Assembly: GCF_013391415.1 (NCBI RefSeq)
Contig: NZ_JACAXB010000013.1
Coordinates: 186,001-250,000, forward strand
Origin: Aquitalea sp. LB_tupeE
Lineage (GTDB): Bacteria > Pseudomonadota > Gammaproteobacteria > Burkholderiales > Chromobacteriaceae
Length of the DNA: 64,000 nucleotides
Reading direction: 5' to 3'
Shown here: piece after piece, positions 27,422-36,205 of the stretch
Layout of the letters: every line of letters begins with the position of its first letter
How positions within the stretch are numbered: position 1 is the stretch's first letter
Program-made: the position numbers and the translations under genes
The notes under the pieces: generated by a model
The model's database searches: none
The model's input: the letters and a program-made list of their open reading frames with translations, nothing else
What the model was told of the DNA's origin: nothing

Positions 27422-27518
27422 CATGTCAACCGCGCTGGATTGACCCTGCCGAATGCCTGGGCCACCATGCTGTTGTCCTGTCAGGACCAGACTGCCAACC
27501 CCATCCCCGAGGAATGAC

Positions 27519-29237
27519 ATGCGTTTTACTGCCCTGCTCTTGTTGCTGGTGCCGCTGTGCGCACTGGCCGATACTGCAGCCCCGGAAGCGGCCAGCGGCT
27601 TTCAGGCCCGCCCTGCCGTCTACAGCCGCCACAGCATGGTCAGCACCGCCAATCCCTATGCCAGCCAAGCCGCGCGCGACATCCTGCGTCGTGGTGGCAG
27701 TGCCATTGATGCCGCCATCGCCGCCCAGCTGGTGCTGGGGCTGACCGAGCCACAATCTTCCGGCATCGGTGGCGGGGCTTTCATGCTGTATTTCGATGGC
27801 CGCAAACTCACCAGTTTTGACGGCAGGGAAACCGCGCCGGCTACTGCCGAGGCAAACCTGTTTTTGCAAAAAAACGGGCAGCCGATGGATTTTTACCGCG
27901 CCGTGGTGGGTGGCCGCTCGGTGGGCGTGCCCGGTGTGGTGGCCATGCTGAAACTGGCGCACCAGCAAGGTGGCAAGCTCTCCTGGGCCAGCCTGTTCCA
28001 GCCCGCCATTACACTGGCGCGTAACGGTTTTACCGTGTCACCACGCCTGCACACCCTGCTGGAGAGCGAGCGCTTCTTGCAACAGGACCCACAGGCACGG
28101 GCGTATTTCTATCAGGCGGATGGCCGTCCGCAGCCGCTTGGCAGCCTGCTGAAAAACCCGGACTACGCCGCCACGCTGGAATTGCTGGCCAAGCAAGGCC
28201 CGGCAGCGTTCTACCAGGGTGAAATCGGCCGGGCCATTATCGAAGCCGTCAACCATCATTCGGCCAACCCCGGCCATATGCTCGCTTCGGATCTGGCCGC
28301 CTACCAGGCCATCGAGCGTAAACCACTGTGCGGTGCCTATCGCAGCTGGCAGGTGTGCGGCATGGATGCACCCAGCTCCGGCGGTGCGGCCGTATTGCAG
28401 ATGCTGGGCATATTGCAGCGCTTCCCGCTGGCGCAGATGCCACCCACCGGCAGCAGCACCATCCACTTGTTTGCCGAGGCCAACAAACTGGCGTTTGCCG
28501 ACCGCAACCGCTACCTGGCCGACCCTGGCTTTGTCAGCGTCCCCAGCCAGGCGCTGATTGCACCAGACTACCTGCAACAGCGCAGCCAGCTGATCGACCC
28601 GGCCCACAGCATGGGCCGCGCCACAGCCGGGGAGCCATCCGGCATCCGGCTCAGTCGCTATGGTCGGGACAGCGCACCGGAATTTCCTTGCACCTCGCAT
28701 CTGAACATTGTGGACGGCGCCGGACGGGTAGTCAGCATGACCACCTCCATCGAAGACCAGTTTGGCAGTCGGCTGATGGTGAAGGGCTTCTTGTTGAACA
28801 ACCAGCTGACCGACTTTTCCTTCCGTCCGGATGAAAACGGCACACCGGTTGCCAACCGGGTGGGGGCGCGCAAGCGCCCGCGCAGCAGCATGTCACCCAC
28901 CATGGTGTTTGATGCCAGGCGGCAATTCGTACTGGCCACCGGCTCGCCGGGTGGCAGCCAGATCATCGGCTATGTCGGCCAGACGCTACTGGGCTTGCTG
29001 GACTGGAAACTCGACCCGCAGCAAGCGGTCAGCCTGCCGCATTATGGCAACCGCAATGGCGATACCGAACTGGAAAGCGGACGCGGTCTGGATGCGCAGG
29101 CCAGTACCTTGCAAGCCATGGGACATGTGGTCCGGCAGGTAGAAATGACCAGCGGCCTGTCGGCCATCGTCAAAACCTCACGTGGCTATGTCGGCGGCGC
29201 GGACCCGCGCCGGGAAGGCGTGGTACTGGGTGATTAG
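27519..29237 (+). CDS. ggt: Periplasmic gamma-glutamyltransferase
   Basis: This 572-residue enzyme cleaves gamma-glutamyl bonds of glutathione and related compounds. A signal peptide covers about residues 1-17 (MRFTALLLLLVPLCALA). The large-subunit signature EPQSSGIGGGAFMLYFDG and the arginine of FDGRETAPA near 105 are present. The self-cleaving, nucleophilic threonine is in EFPCTSHLNIVDG near residue 390. The small subunit carries SSMSPTMVFD, TGSPGGSQII and the closing GYVGGADPRREG. ATG 27519 follows GAGGAA. It lies next to a gamma-glutamyl ligase gene, suggesting a shared role with gamma-glutamyl compounds, although the two act in different compartments. Confidence 0.93.
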   Translation: MRFTALLLLLVPLCALADTAAPEAASGFQARPAVYSRHSMVSTANPYASQAARDILRRGGSAIDAAIAAQLVLGLTEPQSSGIGGGAFMLYFDGRKLTSFDGRETAPATAEANLFLQKNGQPMDFYRAVVGGRSVGVPGVVAMLKLAHQQGGKLSWASLFQPAITLARNGFTVSPRLHTLLESERFLQQDPQARAYFYQADGRPQPLGSLLKNPDYAATLELLAKQGPAAFYQGEIGRAIIEAVNHHSANPGHMLASDLAAYQAIERKPLCGAYRSWQVCGMDAPSSGGAAVLQMLGILQRFPLAQMPPTGSSTIHLFAEANKLAFADRNRYLADPGFVSVPSQALIAPDYLQQRSQLIDPAHSMGRATAGEPSGIRLSRYGRDSAPEFPCTSHLNIVDGAGRVVSMTTSIEDQFGSRLMVKGFLLNNQLTDFSFRPDENGTPVANRVGARKRPRSSMSPTMVFDARRQFVLATGSPGGSQIIGYVGQTLLGLLDWKLDPQQAVSLPHYGNRNGDTELESGRGLDAQASTLQAMGHVVRQVEMTSGLSAIVKTSRGYVGGADPRREGVVLGD

Positions 29238-29251
29238 GGGGCTGGCCGCGC

Positions 29252-29566
29252 TCAGCGACGGCTGGCCTGCAAGCGCTGGGCCAGCTCGGCAATGGCGCGG
29301 TCACGATCCAGTGGCGGCATGCTTTGCTGCTGTGCGGCCGTGATCCACTTTTCTACTTGCGCGCGATCACCGCGCGCCGCCTTGAGCAACAGGCCAAAGG
29401 CCTGGCCGGTGCTATGTTCCAGCGGCTCCAGCGGGCGTGATTGGGTATGGGCCGCATAAATGCGGCTGTCCGCATCCCGGCTCTGCTTGTTGGGTTTGCC
29501 GGTCTGACGCAGCCACAGCAGCAACAGGATGACACTCAACAGGCTTAGCAAGACAAAAGTGAGCAT
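29252..29566 (-). CDS. Small membrane-anchored protein of unknown function
   Basis: This 104-residue protein has one N-terminal hydrophobic helix (MLTFVLLSLLSVILLLLWL, about 1-19). A charged, mostly helical soluble part follows, ending DRDRAIAELAQRLQASRR. It converges on ggt with a 14-bp gap. The protein-like composition and the transmembrane start suggest a real gene. The family is not recognised. Confidence 0.55.
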   Translation of the reverse strand: MLTFVLLSLLSVILLLLWLRQTGKPNKQSRDADSRIYAAHTQSRPLEPLEHSTGQAFGLLLKAARGDRAQVEKWITAAQQQSMPPLDRDRAIAELAQRLQASRR

Positions 29567-29643
29567 GGTGTAGAAATTTTCCCCAAATAAAGAATGAAAT
29601 CCACAACATCAGACGGTATCGACTTATGTGCTTATTTTAATAT

Positions 29644-29657
29644 TTGTGATAGATCAA
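29644..29657 (+). promoter_or_regulatory. Possible ANR/FNR-type site upstream of the universal stress gene
   Basis: TTGTGATAGATCAA resembles the FNR/ANR consensus TTGAT-N4-ATCAA, with a perfect right half and a left half off at two positions. It is about 50 bp upstream of a possible -10 TATGCT (29700-29705). Universal stress genes are often under oxygen-responsive control in related bacteria. Weak evidence. Confidence 0.3.
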
Positions 29658-29804
29658 CTGCTAGCTAATTAGTTCGAGAGACGCCAGCCTGCTCCCGAGT
29701 ATGCTAAAACCAAACACAAGATGCTGTCGCCATCCATGCCGACATCATGGCATGCCTTGCGTACAGTACAGCGGGTTTAACGCCAGCTTTGAGAGGAGTA
29801 TGCC

Positions 29805-30263
29805 ATGTATCAACATATCGTGATTGCTGTAGATGGCAGCAAGACAGCAGAAAAAGCACTGGATGAAGCCATCCGCATTGCAAAAATAGCCAAATCGTCG
29901 ATATCGCTGGTACATGTCGCCAGCCTCCGCGACATGGCGATTGAAGGTGTGGGCGCACTGGATACCCACCAGTTGCACGATCTGGCTTTCAGACAGGCAC
30001 GCGAGCTGCTGGAAAAGGCAGAAAAGCGGCTCATCAACGAAGGCATTGCCAAGGTGGAATGCCATATTGCGGAAAGCTGGGAGGGCGGCAAGGATATGGC
30101 CGAATCACTGATCCGCTTTGCCGACAGCCGCCATGCCGAACTCATTGTCATCGGCACTCATGGCCGTACCGGGCTGGCCCACCTGTTACTGGGCAGCTTT
30201 GCCGAAAACGTGATGCGCAAGACGCATTGCCCCTTGCTGGTGGTACGCGGCAGCGAGGACTGA
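29805..30263 (+). CDS. Universal stress protein, UspA family, ATP-binding type
   Basis: This 152-residue single Usp domain starts YQHIVIAVDGSKTAEKALDEA. The nucleotide-binding motif G-2x-G-9x-G(S/T) is present as GTHGRTGLAHLLLGSFAENV near 125-144, so it should bind ATP. The GAGAGGAG-like site precedes ATG 29805 closely. It is probably a monocistronic stress gene with roles in energy shortage or oxygen limitation. Confidence 0.9.
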   Translation: MYQHIVIAVDGSKTAEKALDEAIRIAKIAKSSISLVHVASLRDMAIEGVGALDTHQLHDLAFRQARELLEKAEKRLINEGIAKVECHIAESWEGGKDMAESLIRFADSRHAELIVIGTHGRTGLAHLLLGSFAENVMRKTHCPLLVVRGSED

Positions 30264-30360
30264 CACAGCGTTTTTCATCCCACCGCACCACAACGCCACA
30301 GGCAAGGTGGCGGGTGCCATCCGCAGCGGGCCATGCCCCCTGCGGATTTTCTTTGCCGCG

Positions 30361-31110
30361 TCAGAACAGGGGCCGCGCCAGCACAAAAAATTCCTTGTTA
30401 CCGTCGGCACCGGTAATCGGGCTGTCAAACCAGCGCTCCACTTTCCAGTCCAGTTCGTCCAGGCAATCGGCAATCTTGTCCTGCACGCCGGCAAACAGGC
30501 TTTCATCGCGGACGATGCCGCCATGCCCCAGGGCTCCGCGCCCTACTTCGAACTGCGGTTTCACCAGACCCAGCAGGCAGCCGTTCTCACCCAGCAAGGG
30601 CAAGGCAGACGGCAGGATCAGGGTGAGCGAAATAAAGGACACGTCGCATACCATCAGGTCGAAGGGCAAACCGTCATTGGCCTGCAGCAGGCGCTGGCGG
30701 TCCAGCTCACGCGCATTCACGCCTTCAAAGCAACGCACGCGCGGGTCGTCCCACAGCCGCGGATGCAACTGGTCGTGCCCCACATCCACGCCAACCACAT
30801 AGGCGGCGCCAGCCTGCAATACACAGTCGGTAAACCCGCCGGTGGACTGGCCCACATCCAGCACCCGCCAACCCTGGATGTCCAGCCCGGCTTCTTGCAA
30901 GGCGGCATCCAGCTTCTGCCCGCCACGTGAAACAAAGCGATCGGATGGGTCTGGCCGCACTGCCAGCGGCGTACCGGCAGGAAACTTGCTGCTCGCCTTG
31001 CTGATGACCTGCCCGTTCAGGCTGACCCGGCCGGATTCCAGCAGGTGTTGGGCAGCCGTGCGCGACGTGGCAAGTCCTTGTTCCACCAACAGAAGATCTA
31101 CCCGCTTCAT
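30361..31110 (-). CDS. tlyA: TlyA-family rRNA methyltransferase (hemolysin A type)
   Basis: This 249-residue protein has an N-terminal S4 RNA-binding domain (residues about 3-60: RVDLLLVEQGLATSRTAAQHLLESG). An FtsJ-like methyltransferase follows, with the SAM-binding motif VLDVGQSTGGFTDCVLQAGA near 85. Next come VCDVSFISLTLILP and LVKPQFEVGR. TlyA enzymes 2'-O-methylate cytidines in rRNA; the old name hemolysin is misleading. ATG (31108-31110) matches the family start; a longer frame to 31314 is an artefact overlapping the yceH promoter. Confidence 0.88.
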   Translation of the reverse strand: MKRVDLLLVEQGLATSRTAAQHLLESGRVSLNGQVISKASSKFPAGTPLAVRPDPSDRFVSRGGQKLDAALQEAGLDIQGWRVLDVGQSTGGFTDCVLQAGAAYVVGVDVGHDQLHPRLWDDPRVRCFEGVNARELDRQRLLQANDGLPFDLMVCDVSFISLTLILPSALPLLGENGCLLGLVKPQFEVGRGALGHGGIVRDESLFAGVQDKIADCLDELDWKVERWFDSPITGADGNKEFFVLARPLF

Positions 31111-31265
31111 CCCGTTTTCCTTGCTTGCATTTCGAAAGGCGACAGGGTGGCCAGTCCGCTGCGGCCTGTCAAGCCTCACGCCGGGGCAAGGCCATGCTGC
31201 AAGTCGGCTTGGTGCCTTGCCGTGCTTGGTGCGATGATGTGCGCATTGCCATAAGGAGCACCGCC

Positions 31266-31895
31266 ATGGACACACATCAACTGGATGCCGCCGAAGTACG
31301 CGTACTGGGCGCATTGGTAGAAAAACAGGCGCTGACGCCAGACAGCTACCCCCTGACGCTCAACAGCCTGGCATCGGCCTGCAATCAGCTCACCAGCCGT
31401 GAGCCGGTGATGCAGCTGTCAGATACCGACCTGAGCCGGGCACTGGACAGCTTGCAGACCAGAAAACTGATTGCCGAGCGCCTGCCCGCCGGCAGCCGGG
31501 TGGCCAAGTACGAGCACAGGCTGAACTATGAATGGAATATCGACGGTGCCAGACTGGCAGCCTTGGCCCTGCTGATGCTGCGCGGGCCGCAAACTAGCGC
31601 GGAAATCCGCACCCGTGCCGGGCGGGTGTATGGTTTTGCCAGCGTGGAAGAAGTGGAAACCGCGCTGGAAGCACTGGCCGACAAATACCCGCCGCTGGTG
31701 CAAAAACTGGCGCGGCAACCGGGCGAGCGCGAAGCGCGCTGGTGCCATTTGCTCAGTGGCGAACCGGTACTGGCCGAAACCGTCAGCAATGCCGTGATTG
31801 ATGTCGGCCTGACCGGCCGGGTGGCGGCACTGGAGGCCGAGGTAGCGGCACTCAAGGCGCGCCTGCAACAGCTGGAGCAAAGCCTGGGCGAATGA
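31266..31895 (+). CDS. yceH: YceH family protein (DUF480)
   Basis: This 209-residue protein matches DUF480. It begins with LDAAEVRVLGALVEKQALTPDSYPLTLNSL. The family segment ACNQLTSREPVMQLSD follows near 45, and the second half has LALLMLRGPQTSAEIRTRAGRVYGF. The structure of relatives consists of two winged-helix domains, so it may bind nucleic acid, but the role is unknown. The C-terminal 30 residues are a coiled coil (VAALEAEVAALKARLQQLEQ). ATG 31266 follows AAGGAG. Confidence 0.85.
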   Translation: MDTHQLDAAEVRVLGALVEKQALTPDSYPLTLNSLASACNQLTSREPVMQLSDTDLSRALDSLQTRKLIAERLPAGSRVAKYEHRLNYEWNIDGARLAALALLMLRGPQTSAEIRTRAGRVYGFASVEEVETALEALADKYPPLVQKLARQPGEREARWCHLLSGEPVLAETVSNAVIDVGLTGRVAALEAEVAALKARLQQLEQSLGE

Positions 31896-31915
31896 CAGCC
31901 TGCCCTGCCAACAAC

Positions 31916-31953
31916 AAGCCCCGCCACGGATTCAGCCGCGACGGGGCTTTTGT
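31916..31953. terminator. Bidirectional terminator between yceH and the cupin gene
   Basis: AAGCCCCG (31916-31923) pairs with CGGGGCTT (31942-31949), followed by TTT. The loop contains a further small CCGC/GCGG-type pairing. The left side has only a weak A-run. Confidence 0.75.
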
Positions 31954-31971
31954 CTGCTTTGCCTGGAAGAC

Positions 31972-32334
31972 TTACTTGGGCTCGAAAATGGCGTAGGTCT
32001 TGCGCGCGGGCTCCAGCACTTCCCACTCGCCTTCGAAACCGGCGGGAATGACAAAGTGGTCGCCAGCATACAGCTCGACACTGTCCCCTTGCAGGTCGGT
32101 CAGGCGGACATAGCCTTCCAGCAAAGTACAAAATTCGTGTTCGTGGTATTTCACCCGCCAGCGTCCGCAACCGCCACTCCAGATACCGGCGTGAAATTGA
32201 CCGCTGGGGTCGGAATAGTGGTTCTCCACCGTCTGGGCGCAGTCACCTTCCAGCCGTCGGTCAGCCGGAGCATTGAATTGCTCAACCCGCACCGGGTTAC
32301 GCTGAAACACGATGATGTCACTGGCAAGGCCCAT
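31972..32334 (-). CDS. Small cupin protein (cupin_3 type)
   Basis: This 120-residue single beta-barrel belongs to the DUF861/cupin_3 family, related to (S)-ureidoglycine aminohydrolase-like cupins. The motif VKYHEHEFCTLLEGYVRLTDLQG (about 62-84) and the second strand DHFVIPAGFEGEWEV (about 92-106) are typical. The ligand or reaction is unknown. It is a single-gene unit. Confidence 0.75.
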   Translation of the reverse strand: MGLASDIIVFQRNPVRVEQFNAPADRRLEGDCAQTVENHYSDPSGQFHAGIWSGGCGRWRVKYHEHEFCTLLEGYVRLTDLQGDSVELYAGDHFVIPAGFEGEWEVLEPARKTYAIFEPK

Positions 32335-32449
32335 GTCTTTCGCTCCATTGTGAAATTATTTGATCAAATCTCTCACAAAGAGGGCACTTACGCAATTACC
32401 GTCACGCACCAGTCTGGTGAAACGGGGGATCACAACAGGGCAGCAGGCC

Positions 32450-32971
32450 TCAGACAGCAGGCGGGCCTTCATTGAGACGCAGCTCCCAATAAGCGACATC
32501 CAGCCAGCGCGCCGCCTTCCAGCCCACTTGATGAAAGGTCGCAGCCTGCTCAAAACCCAGCCCCTGGTGCAGCGCAATGCTGGCGGCGTTGGGCAGGGCA
32601 ATACCTGCAATGGCAAGGTGCAAACCCTGACTGCGCAACTGCTGCAGCAGGCTGCGGTACAAGCGTCCGCCCAAGCCCTGGCCACGCGCCTCGGGCGCAA
32701 AGTACACCGAGGTTTCCACGGCATAACGGTAAGCCGGACGTACCCGCCAGCGGGTAGCATAGGCATAGCCCAGCAACTCGCCATTCAGCTCTGCCACCAG
32801 CCAGGGCAAGCCCTGCTCGGTCACCTTGTCCAGCCGTGCCACCATCTCCTCGACCGTCACCGCTTCTTCTTCAAAACTGATGGTGCTGTTGAGCACATAG
32901 GGGTTGTAGATGGCAGCCATGGCAGCGGCATCAGCGGGTGTGGCGGGGCGGATCAGGATGTCACAACTCAT
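32450..32971 (-). CDS. GNAT N-acetyltransferase, phosphinothricin-acetyltransferase-like
   Basis: This 173-residue acetyltransferase resembles the PAT/MnaT group, which acetylates small amines such as phosphinothricin, methionine sulfoximine or methionine sulfone. Typical segments are IYNPYVLNSTISFEEE near 25 and RPAYRYAVETSVYFAPEARGQGLGGRLY near 85-112, which includes the acetyl-CoA loop. LHQGLGFEQAATFHQVGWK lies near 138. ATG (32969-32971) gives the usual start; a longer frame to 33043 overlaps the GST gene region. The natural substrate is unknown. Confidence 0.82.
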   Translation of the reverse strand: MSCDILIRPATPADAAAMAAIYNPYVLNSTISFEEEAVTVEEMVARLDKVTEQGLPWLVAELNGELLGYAYATRWRVRPAYRYAVETSVYFAPEARGQGLGGRLYRSLLQQLRSQGLHLAIAGIALPNAASIALHQGLGFEQAATFHQVGWKAARWLDVAYWELRLNEGPPAV

Positions 32972-33030
32972 GGCAAGGCTTTCTGGCTGACTGGAGTCAG
33001 CATGGCTTGCAAGAATCACGCCAGTCATTG

Positions 33031-33741
33031 CTATACCTGCCATTCCGGGAAGTACTGCCGGCGCAGGCGAGTCACATAGTCCACCAGATTGGAATACTGG
33101 CTGACCACCTGCCGGCTGGGGGTGTCGCCCAGCGTGGCCAGCAGGGCCGAGGCGAGAAAGGCAAATACCGTGGCGTCCAGCCAGCTGGGCGCTGCGCCAA
33201 GCATGTAAGGCTTGTCTGCCAGCAGAGCGGATAGGCTGGCGATATCCAGTTGCAGCAGGCGCTGGCGCTCGTCCGTGCTGAAGCGGCCCAGGCCCTGGCC
33301 GTGCAGATTGCCGCGCACCTTGCGCCGGATCATGCGGATGACCATGCCACGTAGCAAGAAGGGCAGGCGCTGGAAAAACACCCCCGGCCCGCGGGCAAAA
33401 ACCGCATCGTCCATCCAGCGTTCATGCACGATGCACCAGTACAAATGGTCGCTGCACAGGCATTCCATGCTCCAGGCCACGGCCTTGTCGGCATCTGATA
33501 ATCCCGCATCCAGCGTGATGCCATGCTTGCCAGCCAGATGCAGGCGAATCAGCGTGGAATCCGGCACCTGCGTGCCGTCATCCTCGATATAGGGCAGCTT
33601 GCCCTTGGGCGCGCTACGCATGCTGCCGCGCTGCTTGCGGTAAGGCAGGCCGGAGAGCTTGAGCAGCAATTCGGCCTTGATGACAAACGGGCTGGGGTCG
33701 GGCAGGCCGAAGGCTGGTCCGAAGGTGTAAAGCGTAATCAT
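33031..33741 (-). CDS. Glutathione S-transferase family protein
   Basis: This 236-residue protein has a thioredoxin-like N-terminal domain, including SPFVIKAELLLKLSGLPYR and GKLPYIEDDGTQVPDSTLI (the glutathione-site PDS). An all-helical C-terminal domain follows. The C-terminal half (LLADKPYMLGAAPSWLDATVFAFLAS) is like the Faxc/metaxin-related GST group rather than classical beta-class GST. The gene lies 59 bp upstream of the acetyltransferase start in the same direction. Confidence 0.8.
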   Translation of the reverse strand: MITLYTFGPAFGLPDPSPFVIKAELLLKLSGLPYRKQRGSMRSAPKGKLPYIEDDGTQVPDSTLIRLHLAGKHGITLDAGLSDADKAVAWSMECLCSDHLYWCIVHERWMDDAVFARGPGVFFQRLPFLLRGMVIRMIRRKVRGNLHGQGLGRFSTDERQRLLQLDIASLSALLADKPYMLGAAPSWLDATVFAFLASALLATLGDTPSRQVVSQYSNLVDYVTRLRRQYFPEWQV

Positions 33742-33805
33742 GCAAGCTTCTCCACGGGGCGGGAATCGCTCAGACTAGCACCCCGGCCCGGCAATGACGA
33801 TGGCT

Positions 33806-35839
33806 TTAATCCATCAGTTGCTGATACAGGTACACCAGCACGCGGGCCAGTTCCGCCGCAGTCTGTTCCTGACCGGCATTGCCGGTGTGGCCACCGGCAT
33901 CGGTTTCCATCAATAAAGCCGGATGGCCCAGCTCCAGCATGCGCGCCACCATTTTACGGGCATGACCGGGGTGTACCCGGTCGTCCCGCGTACTGGTGGT
34001 GAACAGGGGCAGCGGGTAGCGCACAGCGGCCTGCAACTGGTGATAGGGCGAATAGGCCTGCAAGGACGCCGCCTGCTGCGGATCAGCCGGGTCGCCGTAT
34101 TCGTCTATCCAGCTGGCACCCGCCAGCAGTTCGGTGTAACGCAACATGTCCAGCAAGGGCACCTCGCACACCACGGCCTTGAACAGCTCGGGGCGGCGCA
34201 CCATGCAAGCGGCTACCAGCAGGCCACCATTGCTGCCGCCTTCAATACCCAGCTTGTCCGGGCTGGTGAGGCCGCTGCCGATCAGTGCCTCGGCCACGCT
34301 GCAGAAATCGTCAAACGAGACCGGGCGATGGATACCTTGCGCCGCCTGATGCCAGCCGGGACCAAACTCGCCGCCACCACGAATACAGGCCAGCACGAAG
34401 GCACCGCCTTTTTCCAGCCAGTGCGCGCCGAAATTTTCCACGTAGTAGGGCATCATCGGCACTTCAAAACCGCCATAGCCGTACAACAGCGTCGGCGTGC
34501 GGCCATCCAGCACCGTATCGCGGGCACGCACCACGAAATAGGGAATGTCCACGCCATCGGGTGCCGTGGCCCAGCACTGCTCGGCCACAAAGCGGCTGGC
34601 ATCGAATGCGGCGGGCTGCTGGCGCAGGCAGTCTTGCGCGCCAGTGGCCACATTCAGCCGGTACAGGCCGGTGGGCGTGAGGAAGTCGCTGAAGCTGTAG
34701 CACAGCACATCGCTGTTCCAGGGCTGGTCGGCAAATTCGATGACGCCGCTATCCGGCACCGGCAGGCTGCGCGCTTGCCAGCTGTCGTCTTGCCAGTCGA
34801 AAGCCAGCAGGCGACTTCGCACATTGTCGATCAGGTTGACCACCACGCTGTGGCGGGTGGTTTCCACCGACTCCACCGCCAGCCTGGCGGCCGGGGCCAC
34901 CAGTTGCTGGATATGGCCCTCATTCTCCAGCAGGCATGTCAGCGGCACGGCCAGCAGGCTGCCGGCGGCATGGGTTTCGCCCTGCCAGCACCAGTCTTCC
35001 GCCAGTTTGACGATGAACTGGCCATGCAGATACGCCTCGATATCGGCCTTGGGCGGCAGGGGCAGCGGATGGGTCTGCAAGTCGGCGTCGATCAGGTGGT
35101 AAGTCTTGCTGTAAAAGCCATCGGCCGCTTCGATCAGGTCCAGCCAGCCATCCGGGCCATCCAGATAACGCCAAGCGGCCACCATCATGGCATCCGGGTC
35201 GGCGACAAACAGCTGTTGCCATTGATGCTGACCGTCATCGCCCCGTTCCACCAGCCACACTTCGCGCGGGTAGCCGGAGCGGCTCAGCGGTGCGCCCTTC
35301 CAGCCGGGGCACACCAGCACACTGTCCGGGTCGCGCCAGGCAATATGGTTTTTGCCGTGCGGAAAGCGAAAGCCCTGCTCCACCCAGCTGGTGGTTTCCA
35401 GGTCGTATTCCCAGGCCAGGCTGGCATCACCCCCCCCCTCGCTCAAGTGCACCAGCACGCGGGACGGCTGCACCGTGCAGTGCGCCACCCCGTCCAGATA
35501 CCAATCCTTGCCGGCAGCGCCAGCAATGGCATCCACGTCCAGCACGGTATGCCATTGCTGGCTGGCCGCCTGATAGTCCGCCAGTGTGGTGCGGCGGTAA
35601 ATGCCGCGCGGGTGGTGTTCATCCTGATGAAAGTTGTACAGCCAGCCGGCGTGTTCGGAAAAGAAGGGAATCTGCCGGGTATCGCGCAGGTGGCCCAGGA
35701 TGTCCTGGCGCAAGGGCGCGTAGCGTTCATCGGCATCCAGTAGCGCCTGGGTACGCTTGTTTTGAACAGCAACCCAGCTGTCTACGGCGGGGTCGTCCAG
35801 GCTTTCCAGCCACTGGTGGGTATCGGGGAGGTGGGACAT
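33806..35839 (-). CDS. Prolyl-oligopeptidase-family serine peptidase (S9A)
   Basis: This 677-residue peptidase has an N-terminal beta-propeller (about 60-410) and a C-terminal alpha/beta hydrolase domain. The catalytic serine is in GIEGGSNGGLLVA near 543, the aspartate in TSTRDDRVHPGHARKM near 625 and the histidine in DAGGHTGNAGQ near 655; the triad is complete. It cuts short peptides after proline or related residues. No signal peptide is visible from ATG 35839, so it is probably cytosolic; a longer frame to 35905 would add a poor N-terminus. The gene carries a C9 tract on the plus strand (35430-35438), encoding Gly-Gly-Gly near residue 135. Confidence 0.88.
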   Translation of the reverse strand: MSHLPDTHQWLESLDDPAVDSWVAVQNKRTQALLDADERYAPLRQDILGHLRDTRQIPFFSEHAGWLYNFHQDEHHPRGIYRRTTLADYQAASQQWHTVLDVDAIAGAAGKDWYLDGVAHCTVQPSRVLVHLSEGGGDASLAWEYDLETTSWVEQGFRFPHGKNHIAWRDPDSVLVCPGWKGAPLSRSGYPREVWLVERGDDGQHQWQQLFVADPDAMMVAAWRYLDGPDGWLDLIEAADGFYSKTYHLIDADLQTHPLPLPPKADIEAYLHGQFIVKLAEDWCWQGETHAAGSLLAVPLTCLLENEGHIQQLVAPAARLAVESVETTRHSVVVNLIDNVRSRLLAFDWQDDSWQARSLPVPDSGVIEFADQPWNSDVLCYSFSDFLTPTGLYRLNVATGAQDCLRQQPAAFDASRFVAEQCWATAPDGVDIPYFVVRARDTVLDGRTPTLLYGYGGFEVPMMPYYVENFGAHWLEKGGAFVLACIRGGGEFGPGWHQAAQGIHRPVSFDDFCSVAEALIGSGLTSPDKLGIEGGSNGGLLVAACMVRRPELFKAVVCEVPLLDMLRYTELLAGASWIDEYGDPADPQQAASLQAYSPYHQLQAAVRYPLPLFTTSTRDDRVHPGHARKMVARMLELGHPALLMETDAGGHTGNAGQEQTAAELARVLVYLYQQLMD

Positions 35840-36205
35840 GGGAGAACCAGAAATGCAAACAGGCGCACAGCTTAGCATCGACAGCCTGGCTTGCTGCAGC
35901 CGCATGAAGCTTGGTCACAACACCATATCTGTCTTTGGTACGGTAGCGATCAATCAAATAATGGCTATCGGCCTTTGCATGGCGTTCTTATTTAATTGAA
36001 TTTACTTAAAGATCACCCCAGAAAACTCTACGCTCAACTCATATTTATAATAAATAATTAAAAATTAGAACTTTAATTAAAATTTATTGCAAGTCTTTAA
36101 TGATTTTATTTAATAAATGCTATTGCGCGACAGCATAGGTGAGTCCTATAAATTCGGTAGAAATTTCTGAATTACTCAGGAAAAAATCCCAGCAAGGAGC
36201 TCGTC
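35840..36205. other. 366-bp AT-rich intergenic region before the fimbrial-like gene
   Basis: The stretch 35990-36180 is strikingly AT-rich compared with all neighbours, with runs such as TAATAAATAATTAAAAATTAG. It contains no gene. It may hold the promoter(s) of the small fimbrial-like gene (for example TATAAAT-like sequence near 36146-36152) and could be a target for H-NS-type silencing. A ribosome-binding site AAGGAG lies at about 36194-36199. Confidence 0.5.
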
